A stretch of DNA of 64,000 bases from JAVJSD01 sp040219575 (GTDB lineage Bacteria > Planctomycetota > Planctomycetia > Pirellulales > Pirellulaceae), in assembly GCA_040219575.1 (NCBI GenBank), contig JAVJSD010000021.1:29029-93028 (forward strand). The letters run 5' to 3'. The stretch's first letter is position 1, and each line of letters opens with the position of its first letter. The notes under the pieces are model-generated. The model did not search any database and had not been told where the DNA came from. It saw nothing but the letters and a program-made list of their open reading frames with translations. This document shows, one piece after another, positions 7,880 through 16,380 of the stretch. Position numbers and translations under genes: made by a program.

Positions 7880-9508
7880 TCAGCCTTGCAGCCAGGCGGG
7901 AAGCTCGCCGGCGGGGGGGAGTTCGATCACGCGGACGCTCTGGATGTGGTCCATGGCCAGCACCTCGTCGAGTGCGGCTTGCGGCGGCAGGCTGTCGAGA
8001 TTCAGCACGCCGATCGCGGCGCCGCCCGGAGCGGTTCCCGCGCGGCCGACCGCCATCTGGGCGATGTTCACCTCGTGATTGCCGAAGATGGTGCCGACGC
8101 GGCCGATGATGCCGGGCACGTCGTCGTGCGTGAAGATCAGCAGCTTGCCGTCGAGGTAGGCTTCCAGCCGATACTCGCCCAGGCGGAACAGCCGCGGCAT
8201 GTCGTTGCCGAACAGGGTGCCGCCGGCGCTGTACACCTTGCCGTCGCCTTCGACTTCGGCGTTGATCGAGGAACTGAAGGCGCCCATGTGGCTGCGCGTC
8301 TCTTCCTCCAGCCGCGTGCCGCGCTCGCGCAGCAACACCTCGGCGTTGACGATGTTCACGTCCTCGTCGAGCACCCGCTCGAGCAGTCCCGCGCAGAAGG
8401 CGGCCGTCAGCAGTTTGGTGTTCTTGCTCGCCACCTCGCCGCGATACCGCAACCGGCAGGTGCCGGCGCCGCTGCCGTGCCATTGTGCGAGCAACAGCCC
8501 CAGCCGGTAGGCGACGTCGAGATAGCCGCGCAGCGTCTCCAAGGTCTTGGGGTCGATGGCCGCCATGTTCACGGCGTGGCGAATCTCGCCGGTGGTCAGG
8601 AAGTTCACCAGCAGATGCACCGCCTCGACCGCCACCTGGGTTTGCGCCTCTTCGGTGCTGGCGCCGAGGTGCGGCGTGCAGAGAACATCCGGTCGGCCGA
8701 ACAGCGGACTGCTGGTGCAGGGCTCTTCGCAGAAAACGTCGAGCGCCACGCCGCCCAACTTGCCGCTCTCCAGACCCGCCAGCAGCGCCTGTTCGTTGTA
8801 GATGCCGCCGCGGGCGGCGTTGATCAGCCGCGCGCCGGGCTTGAGCAGTTCCAGCGTTTCAATGTTGATCAGGTCCTTCGTCTCGGGCGTAAGCGGCGTA
8901 TGCACGGTGAGGTAATCGACCCGCGGCAGCATGTCGCGCACATCGCCGACCAGTTCGACCCCCAGTTGCTCGGCCCGTTCGGCGGAAAGGAACGGATCGA
9001 AGCCCAGGAGTTTCATCTCGAAGGCCTTGGCCCGTTTGGCGATCTCCTGCCCGATGCGCCCCAGGCCGATGATGCCGAGGGTCTTATCGGCGAGTTGCGC
9101 GCCCATGAACGACTTGCGGTCCCAGCGTCCCTCGACGAGGCTCTGGTTCGCCGGGGCGATGTTCCGCGACAGGGCCAGCATCAGGGCGAAGGCGTGCTCG
9201 GCGGTGCTGAGCGTATTGCCGGCCGGCGTGTTCATCACCACGATGCCGTGCCGGGTGGCCGCGACCTTGTCGATGTTGTCGGTCCCCACGCCGGCCCGCA
9301 CGATCGCCTTCAGGCGGTGATTGCCTTGCAGCGATTCGGCGGTGATTTTCACGCCGCTGCGGCAGATGGCGCCGTCGAACTCGGCGAGCGCCGAGCGCAG
9401 GTCGTCGCCTTTGAGCCCCGTGCGGACTTCGTACTCAACGCCCTTGGCGGCGTCGAGCAGGTCGAGTCCTTCCTGGGCGATGCTGTCGAGAACGAGAACG
9501 CGTGGCAT
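7880..9508 (-). CDS. serA: D-3-phosphoglycerate dehydrogenase
   Basis: 542 residues, the long (type I) form. It oxidises 3-phosphoglycerate to phosphohydroxypyruvate, the first step of serine synthesis. The NAD fold has GIIGLGRIGQEIAKRA, the substrate Arg is in INAARGG, and the catalytic His is in TPHLGASTEEAQ; RAGVGTDNID and NTPAGNTLSTAEH are family signatures. An allosteric substrate-binding domain follows from about residue 315, and a C-terminal ACT domain (LIFTHDDVPGIIGRVGTIFG) from about 455, suggesting serine feedback control. It lies downstream of serC on the same strand, 120 bp away with palindromic repeats between. Confidence 0.97.
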   Translation of the reverse strand: MPRVLVLDSIAQEGLDLLDAAKGVEYEVRTGLKGDDLRSALAEFDGAICRSGVKITAESLQGNHRLKAIVRAGVGTDNIDKVAATRHGIVVMNTPAGNTLSTAEHAFALMLALSRNIAPANQSLVEGRWDRKSFMGAQLADKTLGIIGLGRIGQEIAKRAKAFEMKLLGFDPFLSAERAEQLGVELVGDVRDMLPRVDYLTVHTPLTPETKDLINIETLELLKPGARLINAARGGIYNEQALLAGLESGKLGGVALDVFCEEPCTSSPLFGRPDVLCTPHLGASTEEAQTQVAVEAVHLLVNFLTTGEIRHAVNMAAIDPKTLETLRGYLDVAYRLGLLLAQWHGSGAGTCRLRYRGEVASKNTKLLTAAFCAGLLERVLDEDVNIVNAEVLLRERGTRLEEETRSHMGAFSSSINAEVEGDGKVYSAGGTLFGNDMPRLFRLGEYRLEAYLDGKLLIFTHDDVPGIIGRVGTIFGNHEVNIAQMAVGRAGTAPGGAAIGVLNLDSLPPQAALDEVLAMDHIQSVRVIELPPAGELPAWLQG

Positions 9509-9527
9509 GGGGATCTACTTTCTCGAA

Positions 9528-9601
9528 GTACGACGGACGTCGACGTCCGTCGAACCGTTACCGAATTGCCGGGAAGCGACGGACGCGTAGGTCCGTCGTA
9601 C
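9528..9601. repeat. Paired REP-like hairpins, family III
   Basis: Two palindromes about 23 bp apart lie between serC and serA: one around GACGGACGTCGACGTCCGTC (9528-9552) and one with arms GACGGAC/GTCCGTC (9576-9601). The same two-hairpin arrangement recurs at 13006-13070, suggesting a composite mobile unit. In an mRNA these could stabilise the upstream serC segment. Confidence 0.75.
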
Positions 9602-9628
9602 ATGGCGCATCGCCGTTCAAAGCACCTA

Positions 9629-10738
9629 TCAGCCGTTGAGCTTGTGGAACTCTTCCATGTAGTCGCGCAGCTCGCGAACGCCCTCGATGGGCATGGCGTT
9701 GTAGATCGAGGCGCGGATGCCGCCGACGCTGCGATGTCCCTTGAGGTCGGTCAGTCCCCGCTCGGCCGCTTGCGCGACGAACCGCTTTTCAAGTTCCTCG
9801 TCGGGCAAGCGGAAGGTGACGTTCATCAGCGAACGGCTGTCGACCTGCGCGTGGGGACGGTAGAAGCCGCCGCTGGCGTCGATCACGTCGTACAGCAACT
9901 TCGCCTTCTCGCGATTGCGCTGGTGCATGGCCTCCAGCCCGCCCACCTCGTCGCGCAGCCACTGCACGATCAGGCCGAGCGTGTAGATGGCGAACGTGCA
10001 GGGCGTGTTGTAGAGCGAGCCGGCGTCGGCGTGGGCCTTGTAGTTCATGTAGCCGGGCAGCGAGTCCTGGCTGCGGGAGAGCAGGTCTTCGCGGAGGATG
10101 ACGACCGTGACGCCCGCCGCCCCAGCGTTCTTCTGAGCGCAGGCGTAAATCAAACCGTAACGCCCCACGTCGACGGGCCGGCTGATAAAGTCGGACGAAA
10201 AATCGCACACCAGCGGCGCCGGGCCGACCGCGGGCGCGCCGTCGAACTGCACGCCCTGAATCGTCTCGTTCGAGGTGATGTGCACGTAGGCGGCAGCGTC
10301 ACTGCAATGCAATGCGCCCGCTGCGGGCAAACGGTCGTAGTTGGTCGCGCCGCCGTCCCAAATCGCCTTGGCGTCGCCTTCCTTCACCGCCTCGTTGAGG
10401 GCGTACTTGCCCCAGGCGCCGTGGACCACGTACTCGGCGGTCTTGCCGGATCCGCGGAGCAGGTTCATCGGAATCATCGAGAACTGCAGCCGCGATCCGC
10501 CTTGCAGGAACAGGACCTTATAGTTGTCGGGCACGCCCATCAGCTGCCGTAGATCGTGCTCGGCGGTCTTCAGGATCTCGGTGAAGGCGGGACTCCGGTG
10601 GCTGATTTCCAGAATCGAACTTCCGACGCCCGGCAAGGCGAGCAAATCGGCCTGAATCTTCTGGAGCACCGGTAGCGGCATGGCGGCCGGTCCGGCGGAA
10701 AAGTTAAACACGCGTTCGACTTGCGTACTGCTGGCCAC
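9629..10738 (-). CDS. serC: Phosphoserine aminotransferase
   Basis: 369 residues starting at GTG 10738, supported by GAGGAG 7 nt upstream. A PLP-dependent class V aminotransferase that converts phosphohydroxypyruvate to O-phosphoserine with glutamate (and a related step in PLP synthesis in some bacteria). VFNFSAGPAAMPLPVL, ILEISHRSPAF, FLQGGSRLQFSMIPMN and the PLP lysine in YACAQKNAGAAGVTVV are diagnostic; VGGIRASIYNAMP near the end is the conserved C-terminal motif. serC-serA form the core of the serine pathway here; no serB is in the window. Confidence 0.97.
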   Translation of the reverse strand: MASSTQVERVFNFSAGPAAMPLPVLQKIQADLLALPGVGSSILEISHRSPAFTEILKTAEHDLRQLMGVPDNYKVLFLQGGSRLQFSMIPMNLLRGSGKTAEYVVHGAWGKYALNEAVKEGDAKAIWDGGATNYDRLPAAGALHCSDAAAYVHITSNETIQGVQFDGAPAVGPAPLVCDFSSDFISRPVDVGRYGLIYACAQKNAGAAGVTVVILREDLLSRSQDSLPGYMNYKAHADAGSLYNTPCTFAIYTLGLIVQWLRDEVGGLEAMHQRNREKAKLLYDVIDASGGFYRPHAQVDSRSLMNVTFRLPDEELEKRFVAQAAERGLTDLKGHRSVGGIRASIYNAMPIEGVRELRDYMEEFHKLNG

Positions 10739-11091
10739 GGTGGGCTCCTCGCGAGAAAAATACGACGAATTGCCGCGATTCTACGCTTTGCCCGCCATGC
10801 TGAGAAGGTCGGCAGGCGGCTCGGCGAGCCGCTTTGAGGACACAAGAAGCAGCAGGAGGGAGCGGAGGGAGCAGAGAAAATGGAAGGAGGCAATGGTAGA
10901 CGTGCCCCGAGGCCTTGGCACGACGGCCTTCGACTCAATCGCCCTTACGGGAAGAGTAGATGGCCCAGCCCCAAGCGCAATCCTCTCCGCTTTCTTGCTT
11001 CCTCCTGTTCAAATCCTTCCGCTTCGGCCTACGATGATCCCAGGAATCGTGGCCAGACGCCGCTCCGCTTCGCATTGCAGCAAAGGACGTC
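10739..11091. other. Divergent serC/ribE intergenic region with repeat
   Basis: 353 bp between divergent genes. Purine-rich AGCAGGAGGGAGCGGAGGGA (10851-10870) and a pyrimidine-rich counterpart (10983-11010, containing CTTCCTCCTGTTC) form degenerate inverted arms like those at 39721-39867. No FMN riboswitch (RFN) pattern was found upstream of ribE, although that gene could plausibly have one. Confidence 0.55.
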
Positions 11092-11691
11092 ATGTTCTCG
11101 GGACTTGTGCAGAAACTGGGGAAGGTGGCGGCGATCGAAGATCGCCCGCCCGGGGTGCGGCTGGTCGTAGACACGGGCGAACTTGCCGCCGGCGCGGCGA
11201 TCGGCGCCAGCGTGGCGGTCAACGGCTGCTGCCTGACGGTGGTCGGGCGGCAGGGAGAGCAACTCGCCTTCGACGCCGGGGCGGAGACGCTCAGCCGTAC
11301 GAATCTGGGACGGCTGAAGGTCGGAGATCGTGTGAACCTGGAGACCTCGCTCAAGATCGGCGACGAACTGGGCGGCCACTTCGTCACCGGACACATCGAC
11401 GCAGTCGGCACGCTCGACGAGCGAATCGACGAGGGGGACTGGTCGACCTGCTGGTATCGCGTGCCGGCGCGGCTGACCACGCAGATGGCCGGCAAGGGAT
11501 CGGTGGCGGTCGACGGCGTCAGCCTGACGCTCGTCGACGTGGAGGACGAGCGGTTCAGCGTGGCCCTCATCCCGCATACGCTGGCGGCGACCACGCTCGG
11601 CAGTCTGGCGCTCGGCGGCCAAGTGAACATCGAAACCGACGTGCTGGCGAAGTACGTCGCCCGGGCCGTCTCCGCCGCGATGGAAAGGTGA
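11092..11691 (+). CDS. ribE: Riboflavin synthase, alpha chain
   Basis: 199 residues in two tandem lumazine-binding repeats. It dismutates two molecules of 6,7-dimethyl-8-ribityllumazine into riboflavin and the pyrimidinedione. The N-terminal MFSGLVQKLG corresponds to the MFTGIV signature; repeat 1 has ASVAVNGCCLTV and repeat 2 GSVAVDGVSLTLV, and GGHFVTGHID is the conserved active-site stretch. Start ATG is preceded by AAAGGA. It is not clustered with other rib genes. Confidence 0.96.
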   Translation: MFSGLVQKLGKVAAIEDRPPGVRLVVDTGELAAGAAIGASVAVNGCCLTVVGRQGEQLAFDAGAETLSRTNLGRLKVGDRVNLETSLKIGDELGGHFVTGHIDAVGTLDERIDEGDWSTCWYRVPARLTTQMAGKGSVAVDGVSLTLVDVEDERFSVALIPHTLAATTLGSLALGGQVNIETDVLAKYVARAVSAAMER

Positions 11692-11894
11692 GCACCTGCC
11701 GCGTTGGTGGGGGCGCTCTGAATTCGGCGGAACATTTTCTTGATTCTCGCTTGGGCTCAGCGATAATGCCCGCTGGCGGATGATGGATCGGAATCAAGCT
11801 GGGTTTTCGCCCGGCGCTCGCCGTCCGCCGTTTCTGCGTAGATCCCTGCCAACTTTCCAGCTTGGTACGCCGCACTCTCGAAAGGAATGCTCTG

Positions 11895-12992
11895 ATGGTA
11901 TTGCACACACGCACATTGTTGGCCGCGCTGGCGCTGATGGCGCTTGCCGCGCCGTTGCTGGCCGCCGACTTGGCGAAGGGTTTGAAGAAAGGATCGGTCG
12001 AGTTGAAGGCCGCCGGCCCGCTGTCGTTCGGCCCGGAAGGAATTTTGTTCATCGGCGATCCGGAAGCGGCCGCCATCTACGCCGTCTCGACGGGCGACAC
12101 CAAGGGCGATCCCAGCAGCGTGAAGCTGAACGTCGACCAGATCGACGCCAAGGCGGCCGCCGCGCTGGGCACCAAGGCCAGCGAGATCCTGATCAACGAC
12201 ATGGCGGTCAATCCGCTCAGCGGCAACGTGTACCTCTCCGTCTCGCGCGGCCGCGGTCCTGATGCGTCGATCGCCGTGCTCAAAGTCGACGCCAAGGGAG
12301 AGATCGCCGAGGTTTCGTTGAGCGACGTGCCGATGTCGAAGTCGGCCATCCAGAACGCCCCGGCGCCCGGCGGCAGCGGCCGCGATAACCAGCGGGCCAT
12401 GTCGATCACCGACCTCGAATTCGCCGACGGCCGGCTGATCGTGGCGGGCCTCTCGAACGAGGAGTTCGCCTCGTCGTTGCGTTCGCTCGACTTCCCCTTC
12501 CAAGAGAAGGCCGACTCGGCCAGCGTCGAGATCTTCCACGGCGCCCACGGCCGCGTCGAGACGCGCTCGCCGGTTCGCACGTTCACGACCTACGAAATCG
12601 CCAAGCAGCCGCACGTGCTGGCCGCCTACACCTGCACGCCGCTGGTGAAGTTTCCGCTCGACCAGCTGAAGTCGGGCGCCAAGGTGACCGGCGTGACGAT
12701 CGCCGAACTCGGCAACCGCAATCGCCCGCTCGACATGTTCGTGTACAGCAAAGGCGGCGAGGACTTCATTCTGATGGCCAACAGCGCCCGCGGCGTGATG
12801 AAGATCTCGACCAAGGACGCGGAGCGCGACTCCGGCATCGCCGAAAAGATCTCCGGCACGGCCGGCCAGACGTACGAGACGATCGAGTCGCTGCAAGGCG
12901 TCGAGCAACTCGACCGCCTGAACAAGACCAGCGCGCTGATCCTGGCGCGTGACGACTCGGGCCTGAACCTCCGCACGATCGAACTGCCGTAG
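11895..12992 (+). CDS. Secreted beta-propeller-like protein of unknown function
   Basis: 365 residues from ATG 11895, with AAAGGA 8 nt upstream. A clear signal peptide (LLAALALMALAAPLLAAD) predicts export. The mature part has repeating short beta-strand segments with small-residue turns (GPLSFGPEGILFIGDP, DMAVNPLSGNVYLSVSRG, DLEFADGRLIVAGLS, LDMFVYSKGGEDFILMANS), suggesting a propeller-like fold without clear catalytic residues. I do not recognise a named family. It stands alone, and a strong intrinsic terminator follows at 13084-13121. Confidence 0.8.
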   Translation: MVLHTRTLLAALALMALAAPLLAADLAKGLKKGSVELKAAGPLSFGPEGILFIGDPEAAAIYAVSTGDTKGDPSSVKLNVDQIDAKAAAALGTKASEILINDMAVNPLSGNVYLSVSRGRGPDASIAVLKVDAKGEIAEVSLSDVPMSKSAIQNAPAPGGSGRDNQRAMSITDLEFADGRLIVAGLSNEEFASSLRSLDFPFQEKADSASVEIFHGAHGRVETRSPVRTFTTYEIAKQPHVLAAYTCTPLVKFPLDQLKSGAKVTGVTIAELGNRNRPLDMFVYSKGGEDFILMANSARGVMKISTKDAERDSGIAEKISGTAGQTYETIESLQGVEQLDRLNKTSALILARDDSGLNLRTIELP

Positions 12993-13005
12993 GCGGTTTT
13001 GATGG

Positions 13006-13070
13006 TCGACGGACCTGCCTGTCCGTCGTGAGGGAGCTTAGGAATCGACGGACGTCGACGTCCGTCGTAC
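13006..13070. repeat. Paired REP-like hairpins, family III
   Basis: Second copy of the two-hairpin unit seen between serC and serA: GTCGACGGACCTGCCTGTCC (from 13006) and GACGGACGTCGACGTCCGTC (within 13045-13070). It lies just after the stop of the propeller-like gene and before its terminator. Confidence 0.75.
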
Positions 13071-13083
13071 GAAGGTTCGTTGC

Positions 13084-13121
13084 CGGGCCCTCGACGCTGC
13101 CGCGTCGAGGGCCCGTTTTAT
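13084..13121 (+). terminator. Rho-independent terminator
   Basis: A perfect 14-bp stem (CGGGCCCTCGACGC / GCGTCGAGGGCCCG), 4-nt loop TGCC and tail TTTTAT form an intrinsic terminator. It is placed to end transcription from the 11895-12992 gene, about 90 bp after its stop. Confidence 0.9.
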
Positions 13122-13206
13122 CGACGATCAACTTCGTTTTACGACAAGCCGAAGGCGACGGCGTGCGCACGACGTCGCACAAGCTGGAAACGTTGCGGCA
13201 ATGATC

Positions 13207-13236
13207 CGCCAACGCCTGCGGCTTGCCGATAAACGC
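13207..13236. repeat. Solo arm of the dnaE2-type palindromic element
   Basis: Thirty bases matching one arm of the element inside dnaE2 at 27 of 30 positions (reverse orientation; contains GCCTGCGGCTTGCCGATAAA). No second arm is found nearby, so this looks like a remnant. Confidence 0.65.
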
Positions 13237-13270
13237 TGCAAAAACGAGTCATTTTCGACCAGAATCCGCC

Positions 13271-14449
13271 ATGACACCAAACCCGCTCTGTTCATCGATC
13301 GCCTGCGTGTTGTTCGTCGCTTCGCTTTCTTCGCTGGCGGCCGAGGAGCAACCTTTGAAGTTCTCTGTCACCGGGGGGAAGGCGTCGAGCGTTGCGGTGC
13401 GGGGCTGGAGCCCGGTCGAGTTGGAGATGCTGCGCGCCGCGGGCGAGGCGAAAACGCTGCCGGAGGGACTGCTGCGGGTGTATGTGGCGAGCGAACAGAA
13501 CGCCCGCGAAGACAAGGCGATTCCCCTGTTCGGCGGCACGGCGCTTGTCGACGACGCGGTCGTCTTTCGCCCCCGCTATCCGTTTCTGAAGGGCCTGGCG
13601 TATCGGGCCGCCGTCCGCCGCGGCGCCTTGTCGAAAAGCGACGCGGAGAAGGCCAAACCGGTCGAGCATGTCTTTTTCTTTCCCGAGCCGCTCAGCAAAC
13701 CGACCACCGAACTTCGCGTGGTCTACCCCAGCGGCGAGGTGCTGCCGGAGAATCAACTCAAGTTCTACCTGCACTTCTCCGCGCCGATGAGCCGTGGAAA
13801 TATCTATCGCCACCTGCATCTGCTCAAGGAAGATGGTGAAGAAGTCGACCTGCCGTTTCTGGAGCTTGGCGAGGAACTGTGGGATTCCTCGGGCCAGCGA
13901 TTGACCGTGTTGTTCGATCCCGGCCGCATCAAGCGCGGGCTTAAGCCGCGTGAGGAAGTCGGGCCGGTGCTGGAAGAAGGCAAATCGTACACGTTCGTCG
14001 TCGACCGCGAGTGGCTTGATGCGCAGGGTCAACCGCTTGTTCGCCCGTTCCGCAAGTCGTTCAAATCCGCCGCCCCCGACGATGTGCAGCCCGACGTCAA
14101 GCGTTGGAAGGTCGAAGCTCCCGTCGCCGAAACGCGGCGACCGCTGACCGTCGCGCTGGGCGAACCGCTCGACCACGCCATGCTGCACCGCGTGCTTTCG
14201 GTGCGCGATTCCGAAGGTGAGTTCCTCGCGGGTGAAGTCGCCGTCGATCGCGGGGAGACGCGTTGGCGGTTTACGCCGGAATCGGCGTGGAAGGCGGGCG
14301 CCTATGCGGTCGTCGTCGCCACGACGCTCGAGGACCGCGCCGGCAACAGCCTCGGCCGCCCCTTTGAAGTCGACATCTTCAATAAGGTCGACAAGACAAT
14401 CGACACGCCGACCGTGGCGATTCCGTTCAACGTCGGCTCGGTCCGATAG
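13271..14449 (+). CDS. Secreted protein with Ig-like segments, function unknown
   Basis: 392 residues from ATG 13271, followed by a hydrophobic signal peptide (SIACVLFVASLSSLAAEE). The mature protein is beta-rich: YPSGEVLPENQLKFYLHFS, RLTVLFDPGRIKRGL, LTVALGEPLDHAMLHRVL and WRFTPESAWKAGAYAVVV resemble Ig-like 'Big' domains that predict cell-envelope proteins. No catalytic motif was recognised. Upstream lies a remnant palindromic arm; downstream, 80 bp away, a toxin-antitoxin pair. Confidence 0.78.
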   Translation: MTPNPLCSSIACVLFVASLSSLAAEEQPLKFSVTGGKASSVAVRGWSPVELEMLRAAGEAKTLPEGLLRVYVASEQNAREDKAIPLFGGTALVDDAVVFRPRYPFLKGLAYRAAVRRGALSKSDAEKAKPVEHVFFFPEPLSKPTTELRVVYPSGEVLPENQLKFYLHFSAPMSRGNIYRHLHLLKEDGEEVDLPFLELGEELWDSSGQRLTVLFDPGRIKRGLKPREEVGPVLEEGKSYTFVVDREWLDAQGQPLVRPFRKSFKSAAPDDVQPDVKRWKVEAPVAETRRPLTVALGEPLDHAMLHRVLSVRDSEGEFLAGEVAVDRGETRWRFTPESAWKAGAYAVVVATTLEDRAGNSLGRPFEVDIFNKVDKTIDTPTVAIPFNVGSVR

Positions 14450-14529
14450 ACACACTTGCGAAGAAAGCGAAAAACTCCGACGGTTGCTGGAATGTCTTGA
14501 AACCCGTTTGCTTCAGGAGTTTACCTTCG

Positions 14530-14769
14530 ATGAGCTATTCATTTCCTCCCGACGTGCGGCAGCTCGTCGACCTGAGGCTGTTGAGCGGCCAATACGGCAG
14601 TGAAGACGATGTGCTCCGTGACGCTTTACGGGCGCTCGTCGAAGAGGACGAGGATCTGGCCGCAGTGCGTGAGGCGATCGCCGCCTGGAGGGCGGGCGAC
14701 AAGGGTACACCGCTGGCGCAGGCGATTGACGAAATCCGGCGCGCCGTTGAGACCGAGGATCGTCGGTGA
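14530..14769 (+). CDS. ParD-like type II antitoxin
   Basis: 79 residues from ATG 14530 with AGGAG upstream. SYSFPPDVRQLVDLRLLSGQ then YGSEDDVLRDALRALVEEDE is the ribbon-helix-helix pattern of ParD/CC2985-type antitoxins: a short DNA-binding strand followed by two helices. The C-terminal acidic tail would wrap the toxin. Its stop overlaps the start of the toxin gene by GTGA, a typical coupled pair. It is expected to repress its own promoter. Confidence 0.85.
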   Translation: MSYSFPPDVRQLVDLRLLSGQYGSEDDVLRDALRALVEEDEDLAAVREAIAAWRAGDKGTPLAQAIDEIRRAVETEDRR

Positions 14770-15119
14770 CCTACCAGGTTGTCCTGCAACGGCATGCCAA
14801 GCAAGATTTGCAGGAGGCGTACGACTCGGCGGCACAGCAGGCGCCGTTGCCTGCCGCTCGCTGGCTGAGCCGGTTTGAAGCGGCTCTCAACTCGCTTCAG
14901 CGAAATCCAACTCGTTGCCCTCTCGCTCGTGAAGACCAGAGACTCGATGTTGAGTTGCGAGAGCTTCATTTCGGAAGGCGGCCGTTCGTTTATCGCGTGA
15001 TCTTCACGGTCGATGGAGAGTTCGTGCGAATCCTTCGGATTCGTCGAGCGCAACGACGCTTCCTTACGCGACAGCAAATCGAAGACGCCCTCGGGCGTGA
15101 AGACGATCACGGCCCGTAG
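14766..15119 (+). CDS. ParE/RelE-superfamily toxin
   Basis: 117 residues from GTG 14766, overlapping the antitoxin stop. TYQVVLQRHAKQDLQEAYDS (strand then helix), WLSRFEAALNSLQRNPTRCP, and the C-terminal strands ELHFGRRPFVYRVIFTV ... VRILRIRRAQR fit the RelE/ParE fold, including the basic end. It could be a gyrase-targeting ParE or an mRNA-cleaving RelE; the ParD-type antitoxin favours ParE. The gene is intact. Confidence 0.85.
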   Translation: MTYQVVLQRHAKQDLQEAYDSAAQQAPLPAARWLSRFEAALNSLQRNPTRCPLAREDQRLDVELRELHFGRRPFVYRVIFTVDGEFVRILRIRRAQRRFLTRQQIEDALGREDDHGP

Positions 15120-15158
15120 CGAGTGATCGAGGGATGGCGACCTTCGAAAACTGACGAC

Positions 15159-16082
15159 TCAGCGCTGCGCCAGCGCGGCGAAGTCCATCGTCATGGCGAC
15201 GGCGATGTGCAACGCGGCGCCCATCCAGATGGAGCGCGTCTTGAGGCTCATGAAGCCCAGCACGATTCCCGCCACGATCGCGCCCAGCGTTTCGGGAATC
15301 GGCTTGCCGAAATGGATCATGCAGTAGGGCACGGTCATCACCAGGATGGCGTAGGCCCCCATCGGCCGGCGCAGCGAATGCACCAGAAAGCCGCGGAAGA
15401 AGAACTCCAGCGAGACAAACTGAATCGCGTAGAAGCACTGCCAGGTCCAGAATTGCGGCCAATAGCTCGACGGGATGCGCGGCAGCAGGCGGGCCATCGG
15501 GCCGTCCTCCGCCATGCTGGGCGCCGATTGGCCGCCGGCCTCCGTCGGCTGTGGGAATTGCGACGGTTCGACGACCGCGCGAGGCGGCTTCAGAAAGGGA
15601 TAGGTCGTCTGAAACGCCGCCGTCGTGCTGACGACCAACACGGCGGGAAGCATCACCAGGTACATCCCCAGGTAAACGTACCAGCAACTCGTCATGCCGC
15701 GGAGTTTCGTGCCGTAGTTCGCCGCGCGGTCGCGAAGCACGAGTTTGATCAGCAGCAGCGGCACAGGCCCAAACGCCAGCGTCTGCCAGAGCGCCCAGAA
15801 CACATGCCGCGACAGGGCGGCGTTGCCTGCCGAAGTCATGTCGTCGAGCCATGGCGAAAGCAGCGCCGACGGCAGCAGGGCGTCGAAACGGCGCAGCATC
15901 TCCACCACGGAGTGCAGGCCGGGCATGTAAAACCGCATCGTGAGCAACAACGCCGTCGTGACCAGCACGACCGCGGGCCGCCAGTCGAAACCCTTCCCCT
16001 CCCGCTCCCGCAGGTACTGTCGATGTTCGTCCGCGGCGCGCTGCAGGGGTTCGGCGACAAATCGCCAGGCGGCATGAATCAC
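15159..16082 (-). CDS. CPBP-family intramembrane protease homologue
   Basis: 307 residues with multiple membrane segments (about 36-56, 91-116, 135-160, 218-300). The CPBP/Rce1 motifs are present in altered form: SLEFFFRGF corresponds to EExxxR but the first glutamate is leucine; VPYCMIHFGKP is the FxxxH-type motif 2, and the last conserved His is in GAALHIAVAM. CPBP proteins cleave CAAX-like or bacteriocin-related substrates in the membrane; loss of the first Glu may reduce activity. A proline-rich loop at 175-200 is unusual. It is convergent with the toxin gene. Confidence 0.85.
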   Translation of the reverse strand: MIHAAWRFVAEPLQRAADEHRQYLREREGKGFDWRPAVVLVTTALLLTMRFYMPGLHSVVEMLRRFDALLPSALLSPWLDDMTSAGNAALSRHVFWALWQTLAFGPVPLLLIKLVLRDRAANYGTKLRGMTSCWYVYLGMYLVMLPAVLVVSTTAAFQTTYPFLKPPRAVVEPSQFPQPTEAGGQSAPSMAEDGPMARLLPRIPSSYWPQFWTWQCFYAIQFVSLEFFFRGFLVHSLRRPMGAYAILVMTVPYCMIHFGKPIPETLGAIVAGIVLGFMSLKTRSIWMGAALHIAVAMTMDFAALAQR

Positions 16083-16159
16083 AGGGCGTCTCGGTTGTTG
16101 GCCGGTGTGGGCGAGAACGGTCGGCGGGAGTTTCCAGCGAATCCACTGGGGGGCGACAT

Positions 16160-16190
16160 GCCGGAACGCCCTTCGGTGGGTCCGGCCTAC
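16160..16190. repeat. REP-like palindrome, family II
   Basis: GCCGGAACGCC and GGTCCGGCCTAC arms lie in the 298-bp space between the CPBP gene and the divergent PSD1 gene. The rest of that region holds no recognisable gene or regulatory motif. Confidence 0.65.
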
Positions 16191-16380
16191 TTTGTGCGTC
16201 GAAGCAGCCCATTATAGCGGTCATTCCGACGGGGATAGGCGGCTGCCGTGGGACCAGTCGCCGCCGCGAGCGTCTTTCTGGACACCCCGCCGGGCCTATG
16301 ATGTAATGGAAGGTGGGCCGGCAATTCACCTCTCCATTCGCCCGATGCCGCCGCAGTTTCCAATCCTCGGGCCTGACCGC

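Noticed and set aside
7802..10552. A 916-codon open frame on the plus strand opposite serA and serC
   Set aside because: It is antisense to two clearly recognised genes, is low in complexity (His/Val/Arg-rich) and matches no family; long antisense frames are expected at this GC content.
7880..10738. A serA-serC-ribE operon
   Set aside because: ribE is on the opposite strand with a 353-bp divergent region; only serC-serA are co-directional.
10739..11091. FMN riboswitch upstream of ribE
   Set aside because: The conserved RFN-element core sequences were not found in the 353 bp.
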